Source: Polyporus tsugae (Eukaryota > Basidiomycota > Agaricomycetes > Polyporales > Polyporaceae). Taken from it: a stretch of DNA of 64,000 nucleotides. Both the position numbers and the translations under genes were made by a program. This document shows, in pieces, positions 43,661 to 56,983 of the stretch (within the stretch, counting starts at the first letter, position 1; every line of letters begins with the position of its first letter). Location of the stretch: positions 1-64,000 of the forward strand of contig JAHRBS010000013.1 in NCBI GenBank assembly GCA_024305745.1, written 5' to 3'. The notes under the pieces were generated by a model. It made no database searches. It was not told the origin of the DNA and saw only the letters and a program-made list of their open reading frames with translations.

Positions 43661-44122
43661 CTATGGTCTGGCGCGGATCGGTGCACCCGGGAGGACAGCT
43701 GTGGGATTCACAATCGCGAGGTCAACGTCGTCTTCGCTCGCCTCCTCGAAGCGGAGCATACCCGATGTCCACAACGCGAGGAGAAGGTCCATCACCGGCT
43801 GGCCACCCGGGACGTCGCTCAGGTTGCCAAACGGCACGCCCGCGTCCGTCGGCCATCCTTTCAAGATTTTCCCGCCCCTAATGACGACATGTCGCGCGTA
43901 GCCCTTTGCAGACCACCGCATCCGCGCCTTGCGGTTGCCGGTAAGGTCTTCTGCCGAGCACGATGAGCCCGAGTTCCCAGGGGGACAGAGAAAGTACGTA
44001 CTCAGTTTTTGATCCATGAGCTTGCGAATGCGCGAGCGGAGTTCAACCAGCCGACTCGAGTGGCTCTCGGCCGTGCGGGATGGGGTTGTCGTCGCCCGGT
44101 CTGCGCTGCGATGCACAGGCAT
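43661..44122 (-). CDS. Short unknown protein, 136 aa, copy 1
   Basis: Exons 44122-44002 and 43950-43661 join in phase over a 51-nt intron (donor GTACGTAC, acceptor CTCGGCAG). The product starts MPVHRSADRATTTPSRTAES, then has a helical LVELRSRIRKLMDQKLKDL, then ARMRWSAKGYARHVVIRGGK and ILKGWPTDAGVPFGNLSDVP, and ends near LLLALWTSGMLRFEEASEDD. A basic block, then a conserved Trp in a GWP motif, then a short helix with LWTSG is a layout I recall in multi-copy proteins of mushroom genomes with no known function; this could not be checked. No catalytic motif is seen. Confidence 0.5.
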   Translation of the reverse strand: MPVHRSADRATTTPSRTAESHSSRLVELRSRIRKLMDQKLSTYFLCPPGNSGSSCSAEDLTGNRKARMRWSAKGYARHVVIRGGKILKGWPTDAGVPFGNLSDVPGGQPVMDLLLALWTSGMLRFEEASEDDVDLAIVNPTAVLPGAPIRARP

Positions 44123-47100
44123 GAGGATAGTTGTGTGTGCGCGACGTGAGGTGGACAGAAGGACGTGTAAGTCGTGCGTCGGCGGCGGGGATAAGAATGT
44201 CCCGACCTGTATTATGCTGGGTAGTTATATGGTAGGTACAACCCTGCTTTCCTCCAGCCAGCCTCGTGTTATTGACTAGCTCAGGGTTTTTGGAATATAC
44301 GCTGGACCCCAGCCACGACGCTCACCAAAAAAGCCACTCCTCGCTTCTAGGATCCATACCTTACTGATCCCATGGTCAAATTCACGTCTGTAAGTTTTCT
44401 GTCTGTCCAGTCATTGCGCGCAACTAATTAGCTGTGCAACAGGCCTGGGATACCCTGGACCGCACGCACCTCGCATCGACTTAGCGTGGCCAGAACACCT
44501 TGGAAACACCCATCTGCCCGCCCGGCAACATCCAGGGACCCGCAAATGTGCTACAGCACATGATACTCCCTCGCGCCGGCTCCCGGTCTGAACTTGGACG
44601 GTGAGCCTCGCGACCGCTTGTCTCTCCTCTCTACACCCGAGTCGCACACTGGCAGTCGGGTGCATTGGTAAGTGTGATGATCATCTCAACACATTTACCG
44701 TCCTGAACGTCTCTATGGTGTATATGTTGAACATCCTGTCTCCGGACATCATGACGTTACACGTGCGTATGTTTTCCAAATATTCGCATCATTCCGCCGG
44801 GTGACCTTTGGCCGCTTGGATGAGTGCGCCTCGGCTCCCTCCCTCGACGTGCGCTGTGCACAAGCGGGCATACCGATCGCCCGGAGTAGTGCCGCAGAGG
44901 TAGGTGAATGAATTTCCACAAACCTCCGAACATGCCAGGCGCGACCTCGCCTCTTGATTTCCGTAGTACGAGGCTCAGCAGAATAATGTCAGGCCATCTC
45001 GCGTCCTTGGATCATCAATACCTGTTCGTCCGCGGGACGTCACTCTCAGGTTCGATGGTAGGGCTTCTAGTACCCAGTGTCGTCCATACTCATATGTACT
45101 AATGTTAAACAATTGCGACCCAGAACACCCGCACTCCACTCGGCGGCGCACCGGATATTCCAGCGCGCTCGGCTATGCCGCATGCTAGGCTCGGCGACGA
45201 ACGCAAATAAGTACGCGGTAATGTCAAACCTCTGTTCACTCGGTTTGCTATAGGCGATGTCCCACACGCCGGACCTCATATCCTCCCGGTCCCTGGGGGC
45301 CTTCGTGCTTGGACCTGGTTTAAGTTCTGTACTGGCGCAAAAGACGTTCAATGCGTGCTATCAGGAGCAGTGTTCTGGAGCCTGCTCTGCTCTTAGATTT
45401 ACACTCGCGACCCTTTCCCGAACGGTGCGGGCAGAGGAGACGGTGTCAGTGGCCCACAGATCGTGATTTCAATTAGTTAGCGTGCAACGTTGGGGTCGAA
45501 GGGCCACGAGCGCAATCCCCCCAGGGTGTCGCATCTGCCGAAAGCCTCACGGTGAAGGCCCGTTGGTATAGCCGTCGCCATTGACCAGAGGATGTTCGGT
45601 GGCATCATGCGTCCCGTTGAATATTCATCATCGATTCGCGTGTAGACCTGACTTGGACATTCTCATCGCTAGTTCATAAGACTCTCACGGCGGCCGCCAT
45701 AGCTCTTCAGGGTCGAAGCCGCGGACTCGGAATTTGCATCGGAAATGCGAACAACCCGGAGTGGTTTAGTGTATCCCACCGTACATATGCCGGATATCTG
45801 ACATCTCCAGGGACGTTTTCACGGCGCCCTCGGCTGAGCGTACTCAAATGGCCATGTATTCCAGATCCCCGTTTCGCACAACTCGCAATGAGCGAACCTG
45901 GCAGTCCGTGTCATTGGTGAGCAGCATACTTATCTTGCGTTCTGTGGCCTCCAATATTATTGCATGGGGGACACTGTGTAGATTGACCGCGAGCGGTGGA
46001 CTCGGAGGGCGAGGACGTCCACTCCTCGGCTCGCCATAATTCAGGTGAAGAGATTTCAAATGAACTGACTTCCACAATGAGGCTAAGAGAGCGAGTGCCG
46101 CGTCGCTTGGAGCGTGATCTATTTGGTCTTCGCTTTCACGTTGTTCCATTCGCAGGTATCAAATACTCCGCAGTTTAAGTTGTATTCGAAACGACATCAC
46201 GCAGTGGCAGACAGACATGCACATGCCGTCTCCTCACTCATCGTCGAGTTCTGCGTGTGTGGAATGCATTGGACGACTCGCCCTTCATCGGAGGAGCCAT
46301 GGTGAAAGCAGAGTGTGGAGCTCTGTTTCCCCCATCGCTCTGCTCGGTCTCCCTGATATCGCGTCGCTGTTTTCTGCCGAGTGTTTGATGCAGACCCCAA
46401 GTCCGCCACTAGCACCCGAGGCGGACTCGGATGATGTTCGTGCTATCGCGCAAATTTAACATGTCCTTCAAGTTATGGTTTTAATGTTTCCCTAACCACG
46501 GTTGTCGTCGAGCTCCCAGGTGTCCAAATATTCAAGCATCGCTTGCTTGTCTTAGTTGCGCTGCAGGGTCAGAGTGCAAGTGGTCAAGCCTTTCCATTGC
46601 CAAGGTTGGCAGTACGGAAGGAATGTCGGCGCAGGCTGCTCCTTGAGTCCTTCGCAAGCTAATTCGAACCAGAGCTCGCAGGACCCCGTCTCCTCTACCC
46701 CTCCTCTCCAAGCTCCGAGCGAGCTGAGCATTCCTCCGGGCAGTTGTTTCAAGCGGTTGCGTTGGGTACCGGCGATGCCATGAGGCTCCTACCCATCTGA
46801 TGCCCTGACCCTCCGAATCGAACCGACGGCTGTGTTGCTGCCTCGTTACAATGCGTAATCTAATCGGAATTTCAAGCCAATATTGACGGACTCAGTTGCA
46901 GGTTGGCAGTCTGTGTAAGGATCCGAGTTTCGAAGTGGATTCAATCTGGCTGGAAGTGAGAATGTCGAAAGCACCGTTGTGCGGCATGCACATAGATCTT
47001 TAATGCAATGCAATTGCTACAATCGGTTCGTGCGGAGCTCTGATCACCATGAGCCTGCAGAAAGACAACGAAAGCGAGGGTGCAGACATGGGGCCTGCAT

Positions 47101-49132
47101 GGTGAATGCGACCATAGTCGGAATTTACATTTACGAGAGAACAAGGGATGGTGCGACGGCCTTCCGTTTGCCGCCGCGAACCTGGACGGCGGCCAGGCGC
47201 AGCAGCCACGTCGGGCTCACCTAACATCCAGGAAGTGTTAACATCTCGCGCCCATATTCGAAGCACATACATCCATGATCCATATGCACGACCTCCGAAT
47301 AGCTAGCGTGAGTAGCTCATCCTCTGTTTGAAGGGACAGCTTGCCGCACAAGCCAAGGACGCACCCATCGAAGGGGTGCGAGCGAGCCCAACCACGCAAA
47401 AGACTCAAAGACCGATGGGACAAACAACATATCACTCTTCAAAGTGGCAAGCGAGCCCGCCCGGACGGTCCCACGTTATGCACACACGCACGTACACGGC
47501 GTTGCGAAGCGTTGCGACCAGATCACATCTCGCGTACCCGCACAGATCTGCAATAACCCGTGTAAATATCGCCACGGGCCCCGGACCAGTCCCGGACCCT
47601 AATCAGCTTGGCGTATGCCCCTGGCGCCTGCCCTGGTTCCGACACCGACACATCGCGATACCCAGATTGCGATGCGCCGCGGTTCGTGGAAACCAGATGT
47701 CGCTTGGTCAGTGGTTTGGTGAGAGACAGCGAGGTCCGACGGGGACGTACGTTTGCGTTGTAACCCGGCACCACCGTTGCTGCTCAAGCGGCGTGTCGAA
47801 GCAAGGGTGGTGGATGTACGTACTCGTTCAGGGACGGATGGCTGTTGCGACCGCGAGACCGTTATCGCGCAACGCGGTGGTTTAAAGCCGTGGCGTGTCT
47901 CTCTGGCGATGAAACGACGGTTAGGACTGAATGCATGTCATACGCGCAAGTACGTACGGCACATGACGGCGGGCCGCGGGCGTCAGCAAGACGACGCGAT
48001 GGCGCAAAGGCGAGGCGGCCGGCCGCTCGTCGTTCTGGCGAGCCCGTCTCCACGCACAGACCAGGAGACGGCGTATATAGACGGGGCTCAAGATCGCATG
48101 TCGACCCATATCCCTCGTCCTCCAAGTTGAACTCGCCGCCGTCGTGACCGTCCGCTCGCGCTTCCGTCGCCCTCGTCAACGCAAGGACAACGGAATCCCC
48201 GGCGGGGGGTGTCCGCCGTTGGGAGGTGCGTCGAGTGCGGTGAGCTCGCTCGTCGAAGCCGCTCTGGGTGGTGCACTCACCGCATTGTGTACAGTGACGG
48301 ACAGCACGCGTTCTGATTCCGAGTGATGAGGGCCGAGCAGGTACGGTGTCTTCTTTAGATGAAGGCCGTGTCGCTCATGCACTCCGAGCTACTTTTTACA
48401 GCGTGCTCCTCGGATCGGGCGTCGTCAGGCTCCAGGTTTAGAGGGGGTCGGTATTGACTGCGCGGTGTGGACGTCGGTACGAGGGCGGGGGATAGTCGGG
48501 GAGTACTTACAATAGTCAAGCATCGACGCGGGGGTAGATGAGGTCGCACCGGCACGATGGCGAGGCGTGCCGTCGGTCGCCCAACGCTTAGAGCGGACCA
48601 GATGTCGACGTCGACGACGCAGGGCGTTGCCGACGGAGAGGCGCGAGGATCTGCGTGATGGGAAACAAGGCGGCCGTGTCGATCGAGCACTGACCGACAA
48701 GCCATGCAAGCCGCTAGAGAAATGAAAATATCGGAAGTGAGCGTCGCAGACGAGATATGGAGCGAGAAGACGGACAGAGGAATGCGCCGTGTTGGAGGCA
48801 GCAGAGAGTGTGAGACTGGATAAGATTGACTGCAAAGCGTGAGCGACTCGGATGTGGACTTGAAAGAGCAGATTGGACTCCCACAAAGGGGATCGGGATC
48901 TATTCAGGGCCAAGGTCGCATTCGGTAGTGCGCTCATATAGTCGACGACCGACTAGAGCGAGCACCATCCACGACGCCGTGAGACGGTGCTGACAATCGC
49001 CTGGCCTGGTAGTTCGTGAGCTTGAGGTATCGGCAGTCACATACAGACCTAGCTAGTCGTACTCACAATACCCGAGACTAGTAAGAACTGCTAAAGTTAG
49101 CTAGTGGCGGATCCGGTGAGAGCAAGCGAGTC
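44123..49132. other. About 5 kb without a recognisable gene, copy 1
   Basis: Open frames are many but short, overlapping and without motif. The longest is a 170-codon minus-strand frame at 48425-48937 (MSALPNATLALNRSRSPLWE), which is Ser/Arg-rich, contains a strong donor-like GTAAGTACT and could be part of a gene. The rest may be decayed coding sequence. The identical copy is 56984-61993. Confidence 0.4.
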
Positions 49133-49278
49133 GGCACGATCACGTGGATTAGCTGTCACCGGAGGTCACACAGTCACCGTGTCTTGGCCCGCGGGCGGAG
49201 CGGACTGCTGGAGACGAACGTCGGTTGCCAACAGCCAGCTTGGAGCTGTTCCCCTCGAGTTGCTCACTGCCCGCAAAC

Positions 49279-52200
49279 ATGCCCCCCGCATCCACAGCGT
49301 TTGCCATGAACATCTGCCAGCCCGACGCAGGCGGCAGAGGCTACATCCCCCTCGCAGACCATGGCCTGTCAGTCTCCCTCCTTAGCAACCCCGCCCCATG
49401 CCTTGACCTCACTCACCATCCATCCACGCCCGTTCACAGCATTGGGAACCTCCACACTGCCGCTCTTGTATGTCGACAGACACCCCTGACGTCGTAAACG
49501 ACTCTTGACTTCCTCCTCCTCAGATTAGCATTGATGGCTCTGGTGAGTGATTCGTACATGTATGCGTTGCTGTTTGAATCCGCAATCCACAACCTGCCTA
49601 CCTCCCCCGCCATAATGCCCTCCGAGGCGATCCTCGCATCTTCTCTCTCCCATGTCTTCCTATGACGTATGCGCTTATTCAGGCGCTTAGTCGAGAGCTA
49701 CTGCGTCCCAAACTTCGACTCTCCCTCCGTCTTCGCCCGCATCCTCGACAAGGACAAGGTACCCTCCGCTTTCTCTCACTTACTTCTTCCTATTCACCAT
49801 TTCTCCCCAGGGCGGCCACTTCTCCATCACTCCCACCGTCCCCTTCACAACCAAGCAGAGCTATTTGCCTAATTCAAACGTGCGCACATCCACCAAATAC
49901 TCACGCTGCCATATTCTTATCCAAATCAAATCAAATAATTGCTGTAGATCCTTCAAACAAAGTAGTTACATTCATTATTGATTTATTGCAAATAGCATCT
50001 TACCTATATCGTCCCTGCAGGTACCTCAATGAAGACGGCGTAGCAGCAGTCACCGGTGCGCCATTACCCTCTCCTACCCTAACTCGTAACCTCATACTAT
50101 AACACCAGATTACCTTCCCCGTCAGCCAACCAGCGCCACCGCTCGCCCCCTTCTCGCATGGCTCATCCGCCGCGTCGAAGTCATCCGCGGCTCCATGCCC
50201 ATCCGCGTCGAGTGTGCCCCCGCCTTCAACTACGCCCGTTCTCCTCACACGACATCCATCGAGGTCGATACCTCCGTCGCCGCACCCGAGCCCTCCGACT
50301 CGCCGATTTCCCCCCACCTCAAGGCCGTCTTCGACTCCCCGGACGCCAAGCTCAAGCTCGACCTCCGCTACGTCGCCGAGTTCGCCCTCGACGACATCGG
50401 TGACCCAGAGGTGAAGCTCAACTACCTCGACCTCGACAACAAGGGACACAAAGGTCGGGGTGTCTGGACCGAGATCCTGTTGCGCGAGGGCCAGGTCGTC
50501 ACGTTCGTGCTCAGGACTCCGCCCGACGTGTCCCTCCCGCCCCAGGCAAACCCGACGCACCAGGCGGCAAGGGAGCTCGGGATTTCGTATGACAGTGGGT
50601 GTTCTCGTTTCTTTTTGGTTGCAAGTTTGAGAAACGTTGGTCTTCAGAACTCGTCGCGGGTGCATCGAACCTTCGCCCGCCCGATGACCCGATCTTGACC
50701 AAGGTGCGTCCTAGACTGCATCCAAGTTGACGACTGGTTTCACATCGTTGACTCTACTTTGGTATGGTAGTCCCTCTTGCGCGAATGCCTCGAGGTGCGT
50801 CAATCCCTCTTTCGAATGACGACAAGCGTGCGAAGGCTAACTCGTATCCGTACGTGATCTCGACACAGCAAACGAGCAAGTATTGGACAGCGTGGATCGG
50901 CCGCTCGACCTACAACGGCGCCTGGAAGGAGGCCGTCAACCGCAGCGCGCTCGCGCTCAAGCTCCTCATCTTCGAGCCCACCGGCGCGGTCGTCGCGAGC
51001 CCCACGTTCAGCCTGCCCGAGTACATCGGCGGGACGCGCAACTGGGACTACCGCGCGTCCTGGATCCGCGACTCGTCCTTCACGCTCTACGCGCTCATCC
51101 GGCTCGGGTTCACCTACGAGGCGAACGGTGCGCCCCTCCTTTCCCTTTTCTCATCCGCCGTCTGCTCGCCCGGCAGTTGTTGCCGACGTTGACTTCGATA
51201 TATTGGATCGCCAGCTTACATGGAGTTCATCTTCGAGCGCGTGCGCACGCGGGACCCGGACGGCTCGCTCAAGATCATGTACGGAATTGAGTCTTGTTCG
51301 GACCGTGTGGACTCCCGCTCACGCTCGCACTTGACTTGCCCCAAATGCTCGCCGCCCCATAGGTATACCATCCACGGTGAGTTCGTCCGCGAGTCGGAGA
51401 GGCGCGAAGGGGCTGACGCTGGGACGGCGTGCTCGGGCGTGCAGGGGACAAGGACTTCCCGGAGGAGGAGCTGTGGCACCTCGATGGGCACAAGGGCTCT
51501 AAACCTGTTAGGTGCGGTTCAGTGGCTCTATCGTGGGGATATCGAATTGATTTGGCTGCTGACTTGTTTCTCCCTGCCGTAGAATTGGGAACGGGGCGAT
51601 AGATCACGTGCAGATGGTGCGTTCTTCGTCCGGCTTTTCGTGCGGGAGTTGGAGGGTTGACGTTTGCCTTGCTCTGTTTTTAAGGATATTTATGGTGAAT
51701 TGTACGTCGGTCTCTCTTGTTTATTGGTTTATGCTGACGGTGCCGGTGAAGGATGGATTGTATCTACCTATCGCAGAAGGTGCGCATACGCCCTCTTCGC
51801 TTTCTGAGTGGTCCTATTCTAATGTAATCAATCGCAGTTCGGACGTCCTCTGGTACGTGGCCTACTATCAATCCTGTAGCCTGTCGCTGACGCCCTCGGT
51901 GACAAAGGGATACGACACTTGGTGAGAGCTCAGAATAGGGTAGATTCATCATCGTTGACGCTGACGTCTGTCGCCCCAGGGTCGCTGTCCGCGACATGTG
52001 CGTGCGGTTCAATTGCCTAGCTGCTTGAAAGAGTGCTAATGACAGCGTCGCCTTTGTAGTGTGGAATGTGGGTAGTCTGCCTATTCACTGAGGATCTGCG
52101 TTGCTAAGAACAATTTGGAACCAGTCGTCATCGCACATGTCCAGGAGCCTGACTTGTACGTCTTACAATCCTCATTGGTGTTTCTTTGCCGTGGTGCTAA

Positions 52201-53270
52201 TGAAAGCGTAACAGGTCCATCTGGTTCGTGCGTTTCGACTGTCGGTGTCAGACAAATGATATAAACTTGTCGTGGTGATATTAGGGAAGTGCGAAACCGT
52301 CACAGGCACTTTGTGGTATGTTGGTCTAGTGAGCGTTTCGACGATGTGCTAATGGGTTCACCACACTCCCCAGTACTCCAAGGTAGGCTTGCCACGAACA
52401 GATTCATTCTCTCATATCGTGACCATACTTATCTAGGTCATGATGTGGGTTGCGATCGACCGCGGTGCGTCCCTGCTTTCCCTGGCTTCTGAGCATCTGC
52501 ACTGACCTCGTCTATGCACATTCTTCTCTAGGCATCCGACTCGCAGAGAAAAGATCCCTCCCTTGCCCCCGACGTAACGAGTGGTACGCGGCGCGGGACA
52601 CGCTGTACGAGGAGATCATGGCGAAGGGGTACAACAAGAAGAAGCAGTTCTTCGCGCAGAGTTACGAGGACCAGGACATCCTCGACTCGTCGCTGCTCAT
52701 CATGCCGCTCGTGTTCTTCTCGACTCCCGCGAGTGGTCCTTTCGGCGCGGTCGGGTCGGAGTCGCATGCTGACTGTCTACTTATTTGCAGGCAGACCCTC
52801 GTTTCCTGAACACGCTCAAGGCCATCCTGCAGTCGCCCGAACGAGGCGGTCTAACGTCGAACGTACGTCGAGTCTCCCTGCTCGTTCCTCGCCGTGACGA
52901 CTCACGGTTGGGCTGCTCGTGCGTGCTGGCTCTTTAGGGCTTGGTATACCGGTACGACGTGTCCAAGTTGATGGCGCTGCGCTCGGACATGTGCGTATCG
53001 TATTCCTTGCGTGGGTTCGAGATCGCGTGGGCTGATGGGCGACTGATTCCAGGCATTGGTGGACGAGAAGAACAAGCACTTGTTGCTGCGGCTCGCGATG
53101 CAGTGCGAGGGCGTCATTTGCTGTCGTGTGGGCACGCGGAGGGGGGCGTTGCGGGCAGACCTGGCGGCGGCGGCGGACAGGGGCGCAGAGACGCGATGGC
53201 TGTTTGTAGGTACTCAGCGGTGTCCCGTAGCGTGCCCCAAATATATTTTATTGGCGCTTCGTCACGTTGA
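49279..53270 (+). CDS. GH15 glucoamylase-like glycoside hydrolase, copy 2
   Basis: The same gene as at 36415, with the same micro-exon (49948-49961) and core motifs ([35 protein letters not shown]). It differs from copy 1 by scattered substitutions up to about 52,600, mostly silent or in introns; LENKGHKG becomes LDNKGHKG and TNKYW becomes TSKYW, for example. A replaced intron segment precedes [17 protein letters not shown] (near 52505). I saw no frame break in the exons, so it reads as functional as copy 1, with the same unusual C-terminus. Confidence 0.75.
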
Positions 53271-53314
53271 AAACGACCAGACAGAGAGACGGAGTCGGGG
53301 AGAGCAGTATACAA

Positions 53315-53421
53315 CCATCCGGACGTTCAACCATCCGGACGGCGTATTCAACACGGCATCTTCAAGAATACGGACGGTGTACTTAACAATCCAGACGTCG
53401 TATCCAAGAATCCGGACGGCG
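53315..53421. repeat. Degenerate CCGGACG minisatellite, copy 2
   Basis: Second copy of the minisatellite at 40454, at the constant offset of 12,861 bp. Confidence 0.6.
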
Positions 53422-53743
53422 GGTGGTTGGTACGGTAGGGAGGTAGGGAGGACATACGGTGCGCGTCGGAAGGCCCGCGAGACTCGCGCTGCCACTACTT
53501 ACGAGTGTGCTACTGTGCTGGATGCTGTATACAGGAGAGTGCTTGACTACGCCATACCACGCTGTAAATTCTAACGCTACTGTACACCAATCCGCCCATC
53601 AGTTGAATGTACAAGACGCCCGCAAGAACGCGAGAGATACAGACGCTCCATGCCTTGCACGCGTTCTAGACCCGCAGGCCAGGCCAACACCCAACTTCAC
53701 CTTCGTATCCCCTCCGACTCTCTCGCTCCTACTCCCGGAATAA

Positions 53744-55600
53744 TTAGCGGATAAATACACGGACACCGAGAGACGACTGACGTACCACTGGCAATCCCAA
53801 GTCCTGGCGGCCGGGCGCGGCCTGCGCCGCGTTCGTTGAGGATTCAGTCCGGTCAGAAGAGCACGCTGGTTCGAACACGAGCCGGACAGGCACGAACAAC
53901 GCCCGGAGCCCCCTCAGATGAACCCACCGTGCGGTTCCGGCCAATAGGGTCATGCTGCTGGATATTCTGAAGGTTCGGCTGCATGTTCATATTACCGAAG
54001 AGGCCGGGAGGCACCTGGTGACGTGAACACTCCAGGTAGCATAAACGCGAAACACTTATCTCTCGACCGCGGACAACCGCGAGTGCCAAAGCCACATCTG
54101 CGGTTGAGCGCAGCACAATCCTGGATCCGAGGATCGACGCGCTGCGAGAGAAACAAGTCCCTACCGGCTCGTGAAACCGAGCGGCTTGCATAATGTACGG
54201 CATCGGAAGACGGGAGACGGACACTCATGCCTCTCACGCGCTCCGGACTCGCCGTCTGGCCAACACCCAACGTCCTCCATGTCACGGGCTCCTACTTGCC
54301 GTATATTAGTGGATAGTTGCGCGGACACTCAGAGACGACTGGCGTACCAATTCCAAGGGCTGGCGGCCAGGCGCCGTGCCCGTTAAAGAGTCGCTCCGGA
54401 CAGAAGATCACGATCGGTCGAAGACGAGCCGGACAGACAAGCCGGACAGGCGCGAACAACTCGCGGACGCTGCCGCTACAATCTGAGCCTCAAACCACAA
54501 ATCGCCGCCCGGGAAATCCAACACCGGCGCACTCGCTGCTCTCCATGCCCATGCGCAATCTGGTGAGGAAGCACTCACCGACTCAACGACCGACAATAGC
54601 GGCATCCTCATCCAACTCAGAGACGGACCCCCACGTCGCCCATTCCCTCTACCTCGGACCTGTCATCTATCAAGACCAGAGACGTTCCTAGGACGACCCA
54701 ACAGACAGTCAGCAAATGGCAGTGGCGGGAGATTGTAAATAAGTACTCACATTCGTCCGGAAAACAGCCGCAAGTTTGCTGATGCCCCATTGAACCCCAT
54801 TGAACCTGGACAGAACGGCGCATTTCGATGAAGAGCCGGACAGGCGTTGCCGCCGTTCTGTGAAGCGGATGGTCAGCGAAGAGCGGCGATCGGAGAAGCA
54901 TCATGAAACCTACCGTGCGGTTCCGGCCGATAGGGTTATGCTGCTGGATATTCCGAAGGTTCGGCTGCATGTTCGTGTTGCCGAAGAGACCGGGAGGGAG
55001 CTGAGGCGCACCCATTTGAGGCAGCTGTTGGCGTGAACGCTCATATTTGACGAGCGGTGAGTGTCGAAGACACACAGCAGCACAGTCCGCGTCGAGCGCA
55101 GAACAGTCCTGGACCCGAGGATGGACGCGCTGCGAGGGAAACGAGCGGCTGACATGATCAACACGGCTGTCCGGGGAGACGACACTCAAGTTGGTGAGAG
55201 GACCGAGGCTCTGACCGCCTGGACTGGCATGCACCGAGCGTGTGCCGCCGTTGACGGGCACGCACCGGCTTGTGGACGAGTCCACTGATCGCCGCAACCC
55301 GGATTTGACTATGCAACACGTGAAATAAACTCACCACATCCCCCGGCTCGCCGTCGACACCTCGCTCCGGGAGGGTACATGATGTTCAAGTTGCAGTAAA
55401 CTACAACACCGCTGTCGCGATGTGCGTTAGCGGAGGAGGTCTGAACAGTAGAAGGGCGGTTGGAGCACTCACGTCGGCTGCTATACACACAGTCCCGGAT
55501 AGTTGAGAGCGGACACGCGGGAAAGGGAGATGGAGGGAGGGAGATGGGAGTGGGGTGGTGCAGGGAGGGGAGAGTACCTTGGCGTCCTTGTTTCGTCCAT
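53744..55600 (-). CDS. Unknown gene with an internally duplicated segment, copy 2
   Basis: Identical second copy of the gene at 40883-42739, including both versions of the GLFGN...NIQQ block. Confidence 0.35.
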
Positions 55601-56521
55601 GGTGGAATAAAATTTTCGATGACCTGGGAAATCGGACATTAGCGACGGCGCCCGGAGGTGAGAACGACGGGTTACTAGGTGGTTTAACAGGCGCGCCCAT
55701 TTCGATCTACCGATCTCGCATCAAGCAGCGCAGCTCTGAGATTATTTCCGTCGCGTCAGGGTTTAGATGGACTCGGACACTGGATGCGACTCTCCCCAGC
55801 CATGATCGCGTCCGCCCCCACCCCACCTACAACCTGAAAATGCTGTTGACCTTGCGCCGATACCCTTAGATGACATTGTCGTCCGCCGTCGAAGGAGGGC
55901 CCATCTGGCTAGACTCGCCGCAGGAGAGACATCTTGCCAACTCCGTAGCCGGAACTCGGGAATGTCTGTGGATCCTACATCTGCGCTGGGCGGTCAGAAA
56001 CCAACGTAATCAAAAACTCACGGTCGTCAACAGAACTAGCCTCGGCGCTGTGCATATGTTCGTGTCGGCGCCCGGACGGGCGGATCGCGAGGCTGGCATA
56101 TTTACCAGTTGGAATACACCGTGCCGGTTGCGTGAGACGGTTCAACTAATATCAGAAGCGCGAAAAGCATACATATGGAGGCGGGTGTGGCCAGATTGGA
56201 TATTCAGGCCGCGACGATCGTGGAAGGGGAGAGCAGAGTGCCAAGTCTCGGCAAACGCTGCAGTGCAGTGCCACAATGGTACAAGCGCCTGAGGCTGCCT
56301 TTTGCGGTCACTCTCCCAATCAGCTCTTTCCCCAGAACCTCTTCCTTGTCCACCAACGACAACTTCAGAGGCTGCATTGATTACATTTAAACCACGACAT
56401 AAAATACAGGCCATCTAGTCGGTGAACTCCTCGATTTCCGACTCCTCGCCCTCGACCTCCGACGACGACCATACAGCCTCCTCGATCGGGTCTTCCGAGT
56501 CCTCCGCTCCCCGGATGCTAT

Positions 56522-56983
56522 CTATGGTCTGGCGCGGATCGGTGCACCCGGGAGGACAGCTGTGGGATTCACAATCGCGAGGTCAACGTCGTCTTCGCTC
56601 GCCTCCTCGAAGCGGAGCATACCCGATGTCCACAACGCGAGGAGAAGGTCCATCACCGGCTGGCCACCCGGGACGTCGCTCAGGTTGCCAAACGGCACGC
56701 CCGCGTCCGTCGGCCATCCTTTCAAGATTTTCCCGCCCCTAATGACGACATGTCGCGCGTAGCCCTTTGCAGACCACCGCATCCGCGCCTTGCGGTTGCC
56801 GGTAAGGTCTTCTGCCGAGCACGATGAGCCCGAGTTCCCAGGGGGACAGAGAAAGTACGTACTCAGTTTTTGATCCATGAGCTTGCGAATGCGCGAGCGG
56901 AGTTCAACCAGCCGACTCGAGTGGCTCTCGGCCGTGCGGGATGGGGTTGTCGTCGCCCGGTCTGCGCTGCGATGCACAGGCAT
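56522..56983 (-). CDS. Short unknown protein, 136 aa, copy 2
   Basis: Identical second copy of the gene at 43661-44122, with the same intron. Confidence 0.5.
   Translation of the reverse strand: MPVHRSADRATTTPSRTAESHSSRLVELRSRIRKLMDQKLSTYFLCPPGNSGSSCSAEDLTGNRKARMRWSAKGYARHVVIRGGKILKGWPTDAGVPFGNLSDVPGGQPVMDLLLALWTSGMLRFEEASEDDVDLAIVNPTAVLPGAPIRARP

Larger units (their letters stand above)
36281..49132. repeat. Tandem 12.86-kb unit, copy 1
   Basis: The left border is sharp: similarity to the later copies begins at GGCACGATCACGTGGATT (36281), and the DNA before it is unrelated to what precedes copies 2 and 3. Offsets to copy 2 are 12,852-12,871 bp in the first 3.5 kb, because of small insertions and deletions, and a constant 12,861 bp from about 39,800 on. 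From there to 49,132 I found no difference from copy 2. The unit holds a GH15 gene, two minus-strand genes and about 5 kb of DNA without a clear gene. Confidence 0.95.
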